64,000 nt of DNA from a virus: the IMG/VR virus record IMGVR_UViG_3300042907_001080, positions 217,659 to 281,658 of that record; one strand, given 5' to 3'. Position numbers and translations under genes: made by a program. Below are positions 42,603 through 49,781 of this stretch, in pieces (within the stretch, counting starts at the first letter, position 1; each line of letters opens with the position of its first letter). The notes beneath the pieces were generated by a model. The model had not been told where the DNA came from. It was given only the letters and a program-made list of their open reading frames with translations, and searched no databases.

Positions 42603-43081
42603 AAGGATATCATGGACAAATAGAAGATTTTTGGTCTGACTATTTACAAAATTTTGTTTATAAGCAACAAATACCTTACTCAGGAATGAGAGAATCTTGG
42701 CACGAAAATTTTGGTAATGGGCATCTCTTGCAGAGTTTTGATGATCAGTTACCACCAATATGGAAAAACTTTCAGTCTTCTCTAAGTGTATCTAACGGTA
42801 CTGTGGGTTGGATCAACATTCGACCTAACCAAATCATTGCACCACATTTTGATCATTTTTATACTTTAAAACAAAAATTAGGAACCACTATCGAACATTG
42901 TGTAAGATATTTAATATTTTTAGAAGATTGGAAATTTGGTCAGTATATAGAATTTGAAGATCTTTCTATTAGAAAATGGAAAAAAGGTGACGTTTGGTAT
43001 TTCGATCATACTGAAGAGCATTGGGCCGTCAATGCAAGTAACTTTGATTTTCACACTTGTCAGGTCAACACAATAAAATGA
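42599..43081 (+). CDS. 2-oxoglutarate/Fe(II) oxygenase-like protein (AspH-like)
   Basis: 160 residues. H83-F-D85 (IIAPHFDHFYTL) and H137 or H141 (YFDHTEEHWAVNAS) are the likely iron ligands in a cupin core (YLIFLEDWKFGQYIEFED, KGDVWYFD). Small compared with typical AspH domains, lacking the usual N-terminal part. It overlaps both the amidinotransferase and the radical SAM gene. Confidence 0.66.
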   Translation: MKGYHGQIEDFWSDYLQNFVYKQQIPYSGMRESWHENFGNGHLLQSFDDQLPPIWKNFQSSLSVSNGTVGWINIRPNQIIAPHFDHFYTLKQKLGTTIEHCVRYLIFLEDWKFGQYIEFEDLSIRKWKKGDVWYFDHTEEHWAVNASNFDFHTCQVNTIK

Positions 43082-44886
43082 AATCCATATACTTTTTTCA
43101 ATGTAATTATTCCGCTAAATTTGGCGAAAAAACGCAGTACTGGCTTCCGTATTCAGTTGGGTGTCTTTGGGCGTATGCTCAACAGTTTGATGATATAAAA
43201 TTAAATTGGGAAGTAAAAGGAAAAATTTATAGAAGAGACCCTATTGATTCTGTATTGAAAAAAATAGAAAATCCTACGGTGTGTGTTTTTAGTTGTTACT
43301 GCTGGAATGAACAGTATAATTTAAACATCGCAAAAAAAATTAAAGAATTGTGGCCTGATACTTGGATTGTGTTTGGAGGTCCCCAATCAGGAAGTAACCA
43401 CTTGAAATACAACTTTATCGATTCTATTGTGTTTGGAGAGGGAGAAGAAAGTTTCTTAGAAATTCTTAGAACTATAGATGCAGATAAAATACCTCAAGAG
43501 TTATATACGAAAAAAAGATTAGACAATTTAGAAATTCCTAGCCCTTATCTTATTGGATTTTTTGATGACATTATTGCTGAATCCCCCGGAGATTATTTCC
43601 AGGGCGTATTAGAAACTAACCGGGGATGTCCGTATTCCTGTACATTTTGCGACTGGGGTAGTACGACATATGGAAAGGTAAAACGTTTTAATTTAGAACG
43701 GGTGCAAGATGAAATAAAATGGGTGGTAGAAAATCCTATCACTACTTTGTTTATCACTGATGCAAATTTTGGAGCATTTAAAGAAAGAGATTTAGAAATC
43801 GCTACTATGTTAGAAAAATACAGTAGAGATTCTTGTTTAGAGTATGTAAATGTTACCTATGCAAAAAACAGCAACGAGCATATATTTAAAGTTGCCAAGG
43901 CTTTGGGTTCTCTAGGGAGAGGAGTTACATTGAGTGTGCAAAGTATGAATACAAAAACTCTAAAAACAATAAAAAGAGATAATATGGCCAGTAACGATTT
44001 AAAAAATATGTATGCGTTAAGTCACCAATACGGAGTTACAACATATACTGAAGTAATACTGGGATTGCCTGAAGAAACACTAGAAACTTTTATAGATGGA
44101 ATATCTGAACTTTTAGAGCTCGGACAACATACTCAATGTGAAATGTATCTTGCTAATGTTATGGAAAATACTGAATTAAATCAAACTCAAAAATTTCAGT
44201 ACGGAATAAAAACAATTAGATGCGAAAACTATCAACCATTCTCTTTCAATGACTTGAGCAGCATTCCAGAATATACCGATCTAGTATGTGAAACCAATAC
44301 AATGAGTAAAAATGATCTAACTGACGCTTATATGTTTCACTGGGTTGTGCAAAATTTTCATTATCAAGGGTGGAGTCAAATAATTTCTAAATATTGTAGA
44401 CACGTATTAGGCATACCCTACAAAGAATTCTATATCAAATTTTTAAATTTTTTGAAACAAGATACTGGTATCTTGGGAGATGAATACAGAGAAGTAGAAA
44501 AAAATATTAAGCACCTATTCAATACAGGATCGTTACTGGTTGATATTCCTGTGCATCATTTCAACGGTAAAAGTCATGCGTTGATCTATGACAATTTTGA
44601 AACAGTTTTGCTTTTTATAATTGATTTTTCTAAATCATTTGGTCATATAGATTCTACAATAATTGAAATTCAAAAAAGATTCGTTGCGAATCTTAAATAT
44701 TTGCCTCTTGAATATATTGAATCGAATTATAATTTAGAAAACTGGGAAAAAACAAAGATGGCCTATAAAATAGAATGCCAAGTAAAGGATTTTATTCCTA
44801 CATACACAAACATTTGGATTTTAAGAAGATCAGGCAAGTTAAAAAATAAAATTACAGAACTTGCTGCAGAGACACTTACAAAATAA
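43078..44886 (+). CDS. B12-binding-type radical SAM protein 13
   Basis: 602 residues from MKSIYFFQCNYSAKFGE (a TTG seven codons upstream is not needed). The N-terminal 170 residues resemble the B12-binding Rossmann domain (CVFSCYCWNEQYN, IVFGGPQSG, IVFGEGEESFLEIL) although no DxHxxG is seen, as in many class-B-like members that lost cobalamin. The core is C184-P-Y-S-C188-T-F-C191, followed by FITDANFGA, and VTLSVQSMNTKTL, YTEVILGLPEETLETF (the ILGLPGET motif). Its C-terminus is family-specific. Final gene of the island; a strong terminator follows. Confidence 0.86.
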   Translation: MKSIYFFQCNYSAKFGEKTQYWLPYSVGCLWAYAQQFDDIKLNWEVKGKIYRRDPIDSVLKKIENPTVCVFSCYCWNEQYNLNIAKKIKELWPDTWIVFGGPQSGSNHLKYNFIDSIVFGEGEESFLEILRTIDADKIPQELYTKKRLDNLEIPSPYLIGFFDDIIAESPGDYFQGVLETNRGCPYSCTFCDWGSTTYGKVKRFNLERVQDEIKWVVENPITTLFITDANFGAFKERDLEIATMLEKYSRDSCLEYVNVTYAKNSNEHIFKVAKALGSLGRGVTLSVQSMNTKTLKTIKRDNMASNDLKNMYALSHQYGVTTYTEVILGLPEETLETFIDGISELLELGQHTQCEMYLANVMENTELNQTQKFQYGIKTIRCENYQPFSFNDLSSIPEYTDLVCETNTMSKNDLTDAYMFHWVVQNFHYQGWSQIISKYCRHVLGIPYKEFYIKFLNFLKQDTGILGDEYREVEKNIKHLFNTGSLLVDIPVHHFNGKSHALIYDNFETVLLFIIDFSKSFGHIDSTIIEIQKRFVANLKYLPLEYIESNYNLENWEKTKMAYKIECQVKDFIPTYTNIWILRRSGKLKNKITELAAETLTK

Positions 44887-44908
44887 AAGCCCTCAGGGGC
44901 TTTTATTT
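44881..44908. terminator. Bidirectional hairpin terminator
   Basis: AAATAAAAGCCC-TCAG-GGGCTTTTATTT: a near-perfect 12-bp stem between convergent gene ends (44886 and 44908), with A/T runs on both sides. Confidence 0.85.
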
Positions 44909-46380
44909 TAAGGATTCAATCCGTAATATGGAACAGCATAATTTGTTCCGCCGATATTCATTTTAAGATAACCAACTACTCCGCCGCCAAGATTAACCTG
45001 TCCTGACGCACCACCAGCAACTACACTGTTATTCGCTACGTGAAGTAATTGTGTATGGTCTACTTTAAACGCTGATACTAAAGTTCCGGCATTATTAAGT
45101 GTTGATATCTCATAAGCTCCCGGAACAGCTCCGCCTGAAGTAACAGTTCCACTAGCTTTTGCTGTAACGATTACCGCAGGGATATGTGTGGTACCGTTAT
45201 GTCCCAGATAATAATCTGCAGCAATTGTGTCACCGGATAGCACTATAGTTCGGCTATCTATAGTTCCTCTAGACCTAAGTTGTAATTTAGGAGACCCGTC
45301 GACTTCATTGTTAGCTAGATCAATGAGGAATAGATTATAAGAATCATTTATATCACCTTCTGATTGTATTACAAACTCGCCTAGATCTTTGTTTATAGTA
45401 ATAGAATTCGTTTGTATAGGCCCTACGATTTTTCCGGTCCCAGTTCCATCTACAAGCATTGTAGAATCTTGTCCAAATACAGAACCTCTTATATCCCCCT
45501 CGACATTACCTGTGACGTTACCAATTAATGATGATCCGGCTGTACCAGTAACAATGCCGTTAACGTTGCCTGTAACGTTACCTGTGACGTTACCAGTTAA
45601 TGATGATCCAGCTGTACCAGTAACAATGCCGTTAACGTTGCCTGTGACGTTACCTATGACGTTACCAGTTAATGATGATCCAGCTGTACCAGTAACAATG
45701 CCGTTAACGTTGCCTGTGACGTTACCTACAAATCCGCCCTGTGCAGTTACAACTTCTGTGGTGGTATTTACAATAATCGTGCTGTCGTCAGCCACGATAT
45801 TAACATTTAAATCACCGCCGGGTATTCCGATCGCTGATCCACCAATGGTAGATCCTGCTGGTAGATTTACCGCTGTACCGGTAGCTGTAATGGTTGCGGC
45901 ACCTAGTTTAATACTTGATCCGCTGAGATATAAATCTCTAAATCTAAATGTTGGACTACCTAGATCGTATACAACATCTGCGTCTGGTATAATGTCGGTA
46001 CTAACACTGCCAGATAAATTAAATTTTCCTGTGTTTCCGTCTATCAAAAGACTACTGTCGTTGGCAACCACAGACCCGTTGAATGCTGCTGCTTTGATCA
46101 CGCCCTGGTAATCTGATAAATCTACAGTGGCATTTACTTTATTCAAAGCATCGTCGTAGGCAAATGTTATTGAATTATGTGTGCCAGTAACAAACATGGC
46201 TGCTGATGCATCTCTGGCGTTTTCGTCAGTGTATTCTGTGACAGCAACACCTCCAAGGGTAGTGCCATTACCTATCCATAATCTATTGGTGTTTGTGACA
46301 AATATAAGCTCGCCCGCGGCCAAGGGCTGGGTCATGGCTGTTCTTTCAGCGTCAGTGCCTCTGCGAATCTGTAACGGCAT
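44908..46380 (-). CDS. Tail fibre/adhesin-like protein with 24-residue repeats
   Basis: 490 residues. The start MPLQIRRGTDAERTAM..., LAAGELIFVTNTNRLWIGNG is the N-terminal domain found in phage receptor-binding proteins (Mtd-N-like, IRRGT...GELxxxTDTxxLxIGDG). The middle has three 24-residue repeats of GNVTGNVNGIVTGTAGSSLT type, coded by 72-bp units (from about 45,527 to 45,740), giving a beta-solenoid or shaft. The C-terminal third is variable-looking with a terminal GYLKMNIGGTNYAVPYYGLNP tip motif. It is preceded by AGGAGT and a late-type CATAAATATATA motif. A role in receptor binding is inferred. Confidence 0.75.
   Translation of the reverse strand: MPLQIRRGTDAERTAMTQPLAAGELIFVTNTNRLWIGNGTTLGGVAVTEYTDENARDASAAMFVTGTHNSITFAYDDALNKVNATVDLSDYQGVIKAAAFNGSVVANDSSLLIDGNTGKFNLSGSVSTDIIPDADVVYDLGSPTFRFRDLYLSGSSIKLGAATITATGTAVNLPAGSTIGGSAIGIPGGDLNVNIVADDSTIIVNTTTEVVTAQGGFVGNVTGNVNGIVTGTAGSSLTGNVIGNVTGNVNGIVTGTAGSSLTGNVTGNVTGNVNGIVTGTAGSSLIGNVTGNVEGDIRGSVFGQDSTMLVDGTGTGKIVGPIQTNSITINKDLGEFVIQSEGDINDSYNLFLIDLANNEVDGSPKLQLRSRGTIDSRTIVLSGDTIAADYYLGHNGTTHIPAVIVTAKASGTVTSGGAVPGAYEISTLNNAGTLVSAFKVDHTQLLHVANNSVVAGGASGQVNLGGGVVGYLKMNIGGTNYAVPYYGLNP
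45527..45742 (-). repeat. Three tandem 72-bp repeats in tail-fibre gene
   Basis: The marker AATGATGATCC recurs at 45527, 45599 and 45671, a constant 72-bp period equal to 24 codons, with only a few substitutions. Recombination between units could change shaft length. Confidence 0.85.
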
Positions 46381-46413
46381 ATTTTTCTACTCCTGGAATT
46401 TATCTACCATATA

Positions 46414-46421
46414 TATTTATG
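46414..46421 (-). promoter_or_regulatory. Late-type promoter CATAAATA before the tail-fibre gene
   Basis: CATAAATATATATGG on the minus strand, about 34 bases upstream of the ATG at 46380, followed by AGGAGT as ribosome-binding site. A conventional leader, in contrast with the leaderless cases. Confidence 0.6.
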
Positions 46422-46432
46422 CCAGCCAAAAA

Positions 46433-46456
46433 AATAGGGCTCCGAAGAGCCCTATT
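46433..46456 (-). terminator. Strong intrinsic terminator with UUCG loop
   Basis: On the minus strand AATAGGGCTC-TTCG-GAGCCCTATT followed by seven Ts. The C(UUCG)G loop and 10-bp stem end the early transcript that starts at 47287. Confidence 0.9.
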
Positions 46457-46471
46457 AAACTGCGTAGTTTA

Positions 46472-47077
46472 TTACATTGTGGGTCCGTTTCCGTTCTTAA
46501 ACCCTATGCTACCGCCTTCTGCTTCGATGTTCTTTATAACATCTTCAAACAAGATAGGAGCAAAGTCCGGAGTCTGCTCTACACAGACGCAATGATAACG
46601 CACATCGTTCTCATCGCTGTATAATACTTCTCCAGTCCTTGCATCTACACCACGAGCCTTACGCACACGATTTGCATGAGTGTGTCCGTGGATGTTAACA
46701 CCAAACCGGCCCAAGCTGTCGCTGTGTACAGGAATATGGCTTAAGATCATTCCGTTCATAACATGGTAGGCACGTAATTCACGAAAGTATTCACGATACT
46801 CGTCATCACGGAAAATATCGTGATTGCCACGGATAAGCACCTTGTCTCCATTCAAACGAGATAAGGTTTTTAGCGCCTTGCGGTTTATAACCACATCGCC
46901 AAGATGATATACCTTGTCAGTGGGTTTTACCCGTTCGTTCCACGCCTTGACCATTGCTTCGTCCATTTCCTCAGGCGAGTCCCATGGGCGAAGTTTTGTA
47001 ACACCATCGTTACGTGTGAAGCGGCATACACCAGTGTGTCCAAAGTGCGTGTCGCTTACTAAGAATACACTTGGCAT
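46472..47077 (-). CDS. Metallophosphoesterase (calcineurin-like), 201 residues
   Basis: Motifs in order: SDTHFGHTG at the N-terminus, YHLGDVV near residue 59, VLIRGNHD near 82, ILSHIPVHSD and NIHGHTHANR, the classic five-block metallophosphoesterase arrangement binding two metals. Small phage members may act on cyclic nucleotides or RNA ends. AAGGAGG six bases before the ATG fixes the start and overlaps the end of the upstream small gene. Confidence 0.88.
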   Translation of the reverse strand: MPSVFLVSDTHFGHTGVCRFTRNDGVTKLRPWDSPEEMDEAMVKAWNERVKPTDKVYHLGDVVINRKALKTLSRLNGDKVLIRGNHDIFRDDEYREYFRELRAYHVMNGMILSHIPVHSDSLGRFGVNIHGHTHANRVRKARGVDARTGEVLYSDENDVRYHCVCVEQTPDFAPILFEDVIKNIEAEGGSIGFKNGNGPTM

Positions 47078-47088
47078 ACTGCCTCCTT

Positions 47089-47259
47089 TTAGTAAGTTTC
47101 TTTTATAATTTTAAATTCCGTTGTCGGATACTTTGCTTTAAATTCATCAGTTTTAACAAACGCATTAAATTCGGTTGCATTGAAAAACATGCGATGAAAA
47201 ACTGATTTGTGGTCCAATGTAGTTACTGTGAGGTAAATCGATTTCGCTTTGCCGGCCAT
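47089..47259 (-). CDS. Small basic phage protein
   Basis: 56 residues (MAGKAKSIYLTVTTLDHK..., ending EFKIIKETY). AAAGGGA lies six bases upstream, and a perfect sigma70 promoter lies 28 bases upstream, so expression is well supported. Strand-helix pattern with TEFNAFVKTDEFKAKYP. Function unknown. Its stop is inside the ribosome-binding site of the metallophosphoesterase. Confidence 0.65.
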   Translation of the reverse strand: MAGKAKSIYLTVTTLDHKSVFHRMFFNATEFNAFVKTDEFKAKYPTTEFKIIKETY

Positions 47260-47286
47260 GTGATCCCTTTCACTGTTTAAGTATAT

Positions 47287-47315
47287 ATTATACTATCAAC
47301 ACAGAGATTTGTCAA
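47287..47315 (-). promoter_or_regulatory. Perfect sigma70 promoter
   Basis: TTGACA, 17 bp, TATAAT on the minus strand. Drives the 47259 small gene and the metallophosphoesterase up to the terminator at 46433. Confidence 0.85.
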
Positions 47316-47339
47316 TCGGAATTTACCAGGTCTCCACAT

Positions 47340-47567
47340 CTAGATCATCATGTCTATTTGATTTGGTTGATTGTGTTTAGTTACAACTGCTCGACTGTCA
47401 TAGACTTCGATAATGTGGTGATAAATGTTGGTGACTTTAGAACCATTAGGGTAAGTAGTCTGTTGCCAGATTTCTTGTTTGATAAAACCACGACCCACAG
47501 TACCAGCGGGTAATACTCCTGTGAAGCTGGTATCGACTAGAGTTACTGGTCTAATAGAATTAGTCAT
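47340..47567 (-). CDS. Small phage protein of unknown function
   Basis: 75 residues beginning MTNSIRPVTLVDTSFTGVLP. Beta-rich with aromatic residues (KQEIWQQTTYPNGSKVTNIY). It ends near the next promoter and is three bases downstream of the IF-1 gene, so it is co-transcribed. No domain recognised. Confidence 0.55.
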   Translation of the reverse strand: MTNSIRPVTLVDTSFTGVLPAGTVGRGFIKQEIWQQTTYPNGSKVTNIYHHIIEVYDSRAVVTKHNQPNQIDMMI

Positions 47568-47570
47568 TCG

Positions 47571-47789
47571 TTACAATCTATAAGTTACACGACCTTTGGT
47601 AAGATCATATGGGCTGACTTCAATTTTAACACGATCGCCTAAGATAATTTTTATCTTGTGCTGTTTCAATTTGCCGCTGGTATAGCATACAAGTATGTTG
47701 GGCAGATTATCCACCTTGACTCTGAACATGTTGCCAGGCAACACTTCTTCAATAGCACCAGTTAATTCGATTAGATCACTTTTTGACAT
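47571..47789 (-). CDS. infA: Translation initiation factor IF-1
   Basis: 72 residues, the length of bacterial IF-1. Alignment to the known protein: [20 protein letters not shown] corresponds to [39 protein letters not shown] to [20 protein letters not shown], and [15 protein letters not shown] to LTPYDLSKGRIVFRSR. The OB-fold and its Gly-Lys loop are preserved. IF-1 binds the ribosomal A site during initiation. A phage copy may act with the initiator-like tRNA(CAT) at 49363 and the leaderless messages. Overlaps the zincin gene by 14 bp. Confidence 0.93.
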   Translation of the reverse strand: MSKSDLIELTGAIEEVLPGNMFRVKVDNLPNILVCYTSGKLKQHKIKIILGDRVKIEVSPYDLTKGRVTYRL

Positions 47790-48237
47790 TTTTCTTTGAT
47801 TTTAGTTGAGCGTCTGCCTTGTCTATGATTTGAAAAACCTTGTTGGCTAACACTCGTTCTTTACTAAAGGCTTCCACTTCCCAAGGCAGATCATAATAGT
47901 GTCCCTTGAATTTTTTCCCCATCCACAGTCTGCTGTTGAGATTCTTTCCGTGTTTGATCTGCCCTCGAGCATACTGTTTGACATGCACCATTTCGTGTGC
48001 CAGAGCAATGATCAACCTTTCGATATCGAGAGCGGTATCTATGCTCATGCCTATCACAGTCGGCCCCAATTTAAACACACTGCCTCGCACCCCTTCTTTG
48101 ACACTCATTCCTCTATCAGGAATCACTATCAGTGAGTATCGACTATTCTGTAATTTCAGTTCATTTCGAAATACTTGTAGACAGGTTTCAACCAACATTT
48201 TGCTGGCGCTTTTCCTCGCTAACACTTGAATTTCCAT
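47776..48237 (-). CDS. Zinc-metallopeptidase-like protein (HExxH)
   Basis: 153 residues. [18 protein letters not shown] has HExxH at residues about 85-89, and [11 protein letters not shown] provides a likely third ligand (Glu) about 40 residues later. Related to SprT-like/zincin phage proteins. Could cleave a host or virion protein or a DNA-protein crosslink. A ribosome-binding site AAGGAG lies in front of the ATG and a perfect sigma70 promoter (48259-48287) upstream. Confidence 0.72.
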   Translation of the reverse strand: MEIQVLARKSASKMLVETCLQVFRNELKLQNSRYSLIVIPDRGMSVKEGVRGSVFKLGPTVIGMSIDTALDIERLIIALAHEMVHVKQYARGQIKHGKNLNSRLWMGKKFKGHYYDLPWEVEAFSKERVLANKVFQIIDKADAQLKSKKNVKK

Positions 48238-48258
48238 AAGAGCTCCTTGTATATATCA

Positions 48259-48287
48259 ATTATACAATCTTATTTGAATGTTGTCAA
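48259..48287 (-). promoter_or_regulatory. Perfect sigma70 promoter
   Basis: TTGACA, 17 bp, TATAAT on the minus strand, 22 bases upstream of the zincin ATG and immediately downstream of tRNA-Thr. It starts the zincin/IF-1/75-aa transcript. Confidence 0.85.
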
Positions 48288-48288
48288 G

Positions 48289-48362
48289 TGGTGCTCCAAC
48301 CAAGAATCGAACTTGAAATACATCCTTACCAAGGATGCGTTATGCCATTTAACTATAGGAGC
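48289..48362 (-). tRNA. tRNA-Thr (GGT)
   Basis: 74 nt with encoded CCA. Anticodon loop TTGGTAA on stem GCATCC/GGATG. Acceptor GCTCCTA/TTGGAGC. It overlaps the 3' end of the oxygenase gene by 14 bp. Confidence 0.9.
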
Positions 48363-48927
48363 ATTCTATGTCTGCTGCCAATACAAATCGATATTGGTTG
48401 CTCTGTACAATGCCCGGACGGTGCCATGTGTCACTGGGATATATGATCCAGTGGCCTTGAGTGGGAGTGATGAAATACTTGCCATCTTGTTCTGCACCGT
48501 TGGGTGCTATTTCTGTGCCGCAATAGTCTCGATCCTTGACATCGCTGGGAATGTGCAGATAGTATATTCCGCTGAACATTTTATTATTGGGATTTTTTGG
48601 ATGCCAATGATTGTGCCATAGTTTTTCTCGATTTTCGGCACTCTGAAGATTGGTCATAAAACTCCAAGCCATCATCTCTGATACTTTGACTTCACGACCT
48701 AGATACATGAACACAGAGAACATAAAACTCATTCTGTATTTCAGCCATACGGGTTCTGGTCTGGAAAAAATATTTTCTTTGGTTTGAAACTTGGGACTGT
48801 TTGTAAAATAATTGCCGTCGGCAATAATGTTCTTGATAATTTTGCAGGCCATAGCGTCATCTTCAGCAGTGATTACACTGCTAAAATTAAATTTGCGAAC
48901 AAGCTCTGTTTGATCTACTACCTGCAT
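48349..48927 (-). CDS. 2-oxoglutarate/Fe(II) oxygenase-like protein (TIGR02466/P4H-like)
   Basis: 192 residues. HNHWHPKNPNNKMFSGIYYL, then HIPSDVKD, and GHWIIYPSDTWHRPGIVQSN followed by an Arg-containing strand (RFVLAADIEC) match a family of putative 2-oxoglutarate oxygenases with PSWLxHxVxP-type end. It lacks a clean HxD, so the iron ligands are uncertain. This tenth oxygenase-like protein lies outside the island. The end overlaps tRNA-Thr, an unusual mRNA/tRNA overlap. Confidence 0.62.
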   Translation of the reverse strand: MQVVDQTELVRKFNFSSVITAEDDAMACKIIKNIIADGNYFTNSPKFQTKENIFSRPEPVWLKYRMSFMFSVFMYLGREVKVSEMMAWSFMTNLQSAENREKLWHNHWHPKNPNNKMFSGIYYLHIPSDVKDRDYCGTEIAPNGAEQDGKYFITPTQGHWIIYPSDTWHRPGIVQSNQYRFVLAADIECSYS

Positions 48928-48935
48928 GGTATCCT

Positions 48936-49009
48936 TGGAGCGGGATGAGAGAATCGAACTCTCGACCGAAGATTGGAAATCTGCTGTTTTGCCATTAAAC
49001 TAATCCCGC
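48936..49009 (-). tRNA. tRNA-Gly (TCC)
   Basis: 74 nt with CCA. Loop TTTCCAA on AGATT/AATCT. U73 discriminator as expected for Gly. Confidence 0.92.
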
Positions 49010-49034
49010 ATTGTCTTTACTTATCAACTAACTT

Positions 49035-49111
49035 TGGTCGGAGTACAAGGATTCGAACCTTGGACCCCCTGGTCCCAAACCAGGTGCGCTACCAGACTGC
49101 GCCACACTCCG
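49035..49111 (-). tRNA. tRNA-Pro (TGG)
   Basis: 77 nt with CCA. Anticodon stem CCTGG/CCAGG, loop TTTGGGA. Acceptor CGGAGTG/TACTCCG. Confidence 0.92.
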
Positions 49112-49114
49112 AAT

Positions 49115-49342
49115 TTATTCTACTTTTTTAAGATATTCTCGACCTATCTTGCCTTCTTGGACATCTAATAGAGCACTCACCGGAGAGTTGATTTGAGTAG
49201 TCAGCCCTGCTGTTTTGTGTCTACGAGACAATTCTCTGGCTCTTACTGTAGCGATTAGCACAAGATCAAATCTGTTGCCTCCCGCTTGTTCTACACATTG
49301 TTGTGTATCTACGGTAGGTCCACGACTATCAGATAATTTCAT
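49115..49342 (-). CDS. rpoZ: RNA polymerase omega subunit
   Basis: 75 residues. CVEQAGGNRFDLVLIATVRA matches the conserved omega helix IGNRFDLVLVAARRARQM, and SALLDVQEGKIGREYLKK corresponds to the second conserved helix. Omega (host about 90 residues) latches the beta' subunit and stabilises core RNA polymerase; here the C-terminal variable tail is absent. A phage-encoded omega could replace or compete with the host one and redirect promoter choice. It lies between tRNA-Pro and the initiator-like tRNA. The start codon has a weak AAAGGC ribosome-binding site. Confidence 0.9.
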   Translation of the reverse strand: MKLSDSRGPTVDTQQCVEQAGGNRFDLVLIATVRARELSRRHKTAGLTTQINSPVSALLDVQEGKIGREYLKKVE

Positions 49343-49362
49343 TTTTTGCCTTTGTAAAAAAA

Positions 49363-49436
49363 TGGTTGCGGGACCTGGAATCGAACCAGGATCTAGAGCT
49401 TATGAGACTCTTGAGTTACCGTTTCTCTATCCCGCG
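49363..49436 (-). tRNA. tRNA-Met (CAT), initiator-like (C1xA72)
   Basis: 74 nt with CCA. With U8 and A9 in their standard places, position 1 is C and position 72 is A, the mismatch diagnostic of bacterial initiator tRNA. A11-U24 in the D stem is another initiator feature. The anticodon stem AGAGT/GCTCT lacks the GGG/CCC triple of standard fMet tRNAs. An alternative alignment restoring a 1-72 pair breaks U8 and leaves an extra 3' A. Confidence 0.82.
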
Positions 49437-49451
49437 ATAAACTTTATAGAG

Positions 49452-49566
49452 GCTCTCTGTTGGAATCGAACCAAACTGTTTAACTCCGTATCTTCCTGGC
49501 ACTTTCGGTGGTTAGTCGACTTAGCACCTAACTCGTGTGATCCAGTGTAGTTAAACTTCAAAGAGC
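49452..49566 (-). ncRNA. tRNA-like structured RNA, 115 nt, unidentified
   Basis: A canonical T-arm (TTTGG-TTCGATT-CCAAC) and 7-bp acceptor (GCTCTTT/AGAGAGC, with a G.U pair that forms only in the minus-strand RNA) enclose no normal D or anticodon arm. Instead there is a long-range stem GTTTAACT/AGTTAAAC and internal stems CTGG/CCAG, GTTAG/CTAAC and CAC/GTG. CCA is not encoded. The layout recalls the tRNA domain of tmRNA, but the tmRNA 5' consensus and a tag reading frame ending in AA codons are missing. Confidence 0.45.
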
Positions 49567-49781
49567 TTTTATAAAGTGTCTAGCTACCTACACCACATAG
49601 GCCCTAGACTGAGCTGTTACTCTGTCCACTAATTTTTTCATCTGGACGGGTTTCGTTCCCGCCCCTAGGTAGTTTTCAGTATCCCCCAACAGGGGCTGTA
49701 AGGTCAGGTCCTAGTGTACCCCCTGGTCTATCGTTACAGGGACGGATTGTTTACTAACGGAAACAATCAAACCGGGGTCTG
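49567..49781 (-). ncRNA. Structured non-coding stretch downstream of the 49782 gene
   Basis: No reading frame. Minus-strand hairpins include GATTGTTT/AAACAATC (8 bp, right after the stop codon), CCCC-TGTT-GGGG, GGCGGG-AACGAAA-CCCGTC (with a G.U pair), and a long GTCTAG...CTAGAC stem containing CCTA-TGTGGTG-TAGG. These continue into the tRNA-like element, so one processed RNA of about 330 nt is possible. Confidence 0.4.

Noticed and set aside
45389-46111. 240-codon plus-strand frame opposite the tail-fibre repeats
   Set aside because: Product is low-complexity Pro/Val/Thr caused by the antisense of GNVTG repeats; the minus-strand fibre protein has a recognisable N-terminal domain.
49215-49550. 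Plus-strand reading frames such as those with PGIEPGSRAYETLELPFL-type products in the tRNA region
   Set aside because: They are antisense translations of tRNA genes, a well-known artefact; no ribosome-binding site or independent support.
49452-49781. tmRNA
   Set aside because: Acceptor and T-arm fit, but the conserved tmRNA 5' segment is missing, the 5' acceptor strand is internal, CCA is not encoded and no tag frame ending in Ala-Ala is found.
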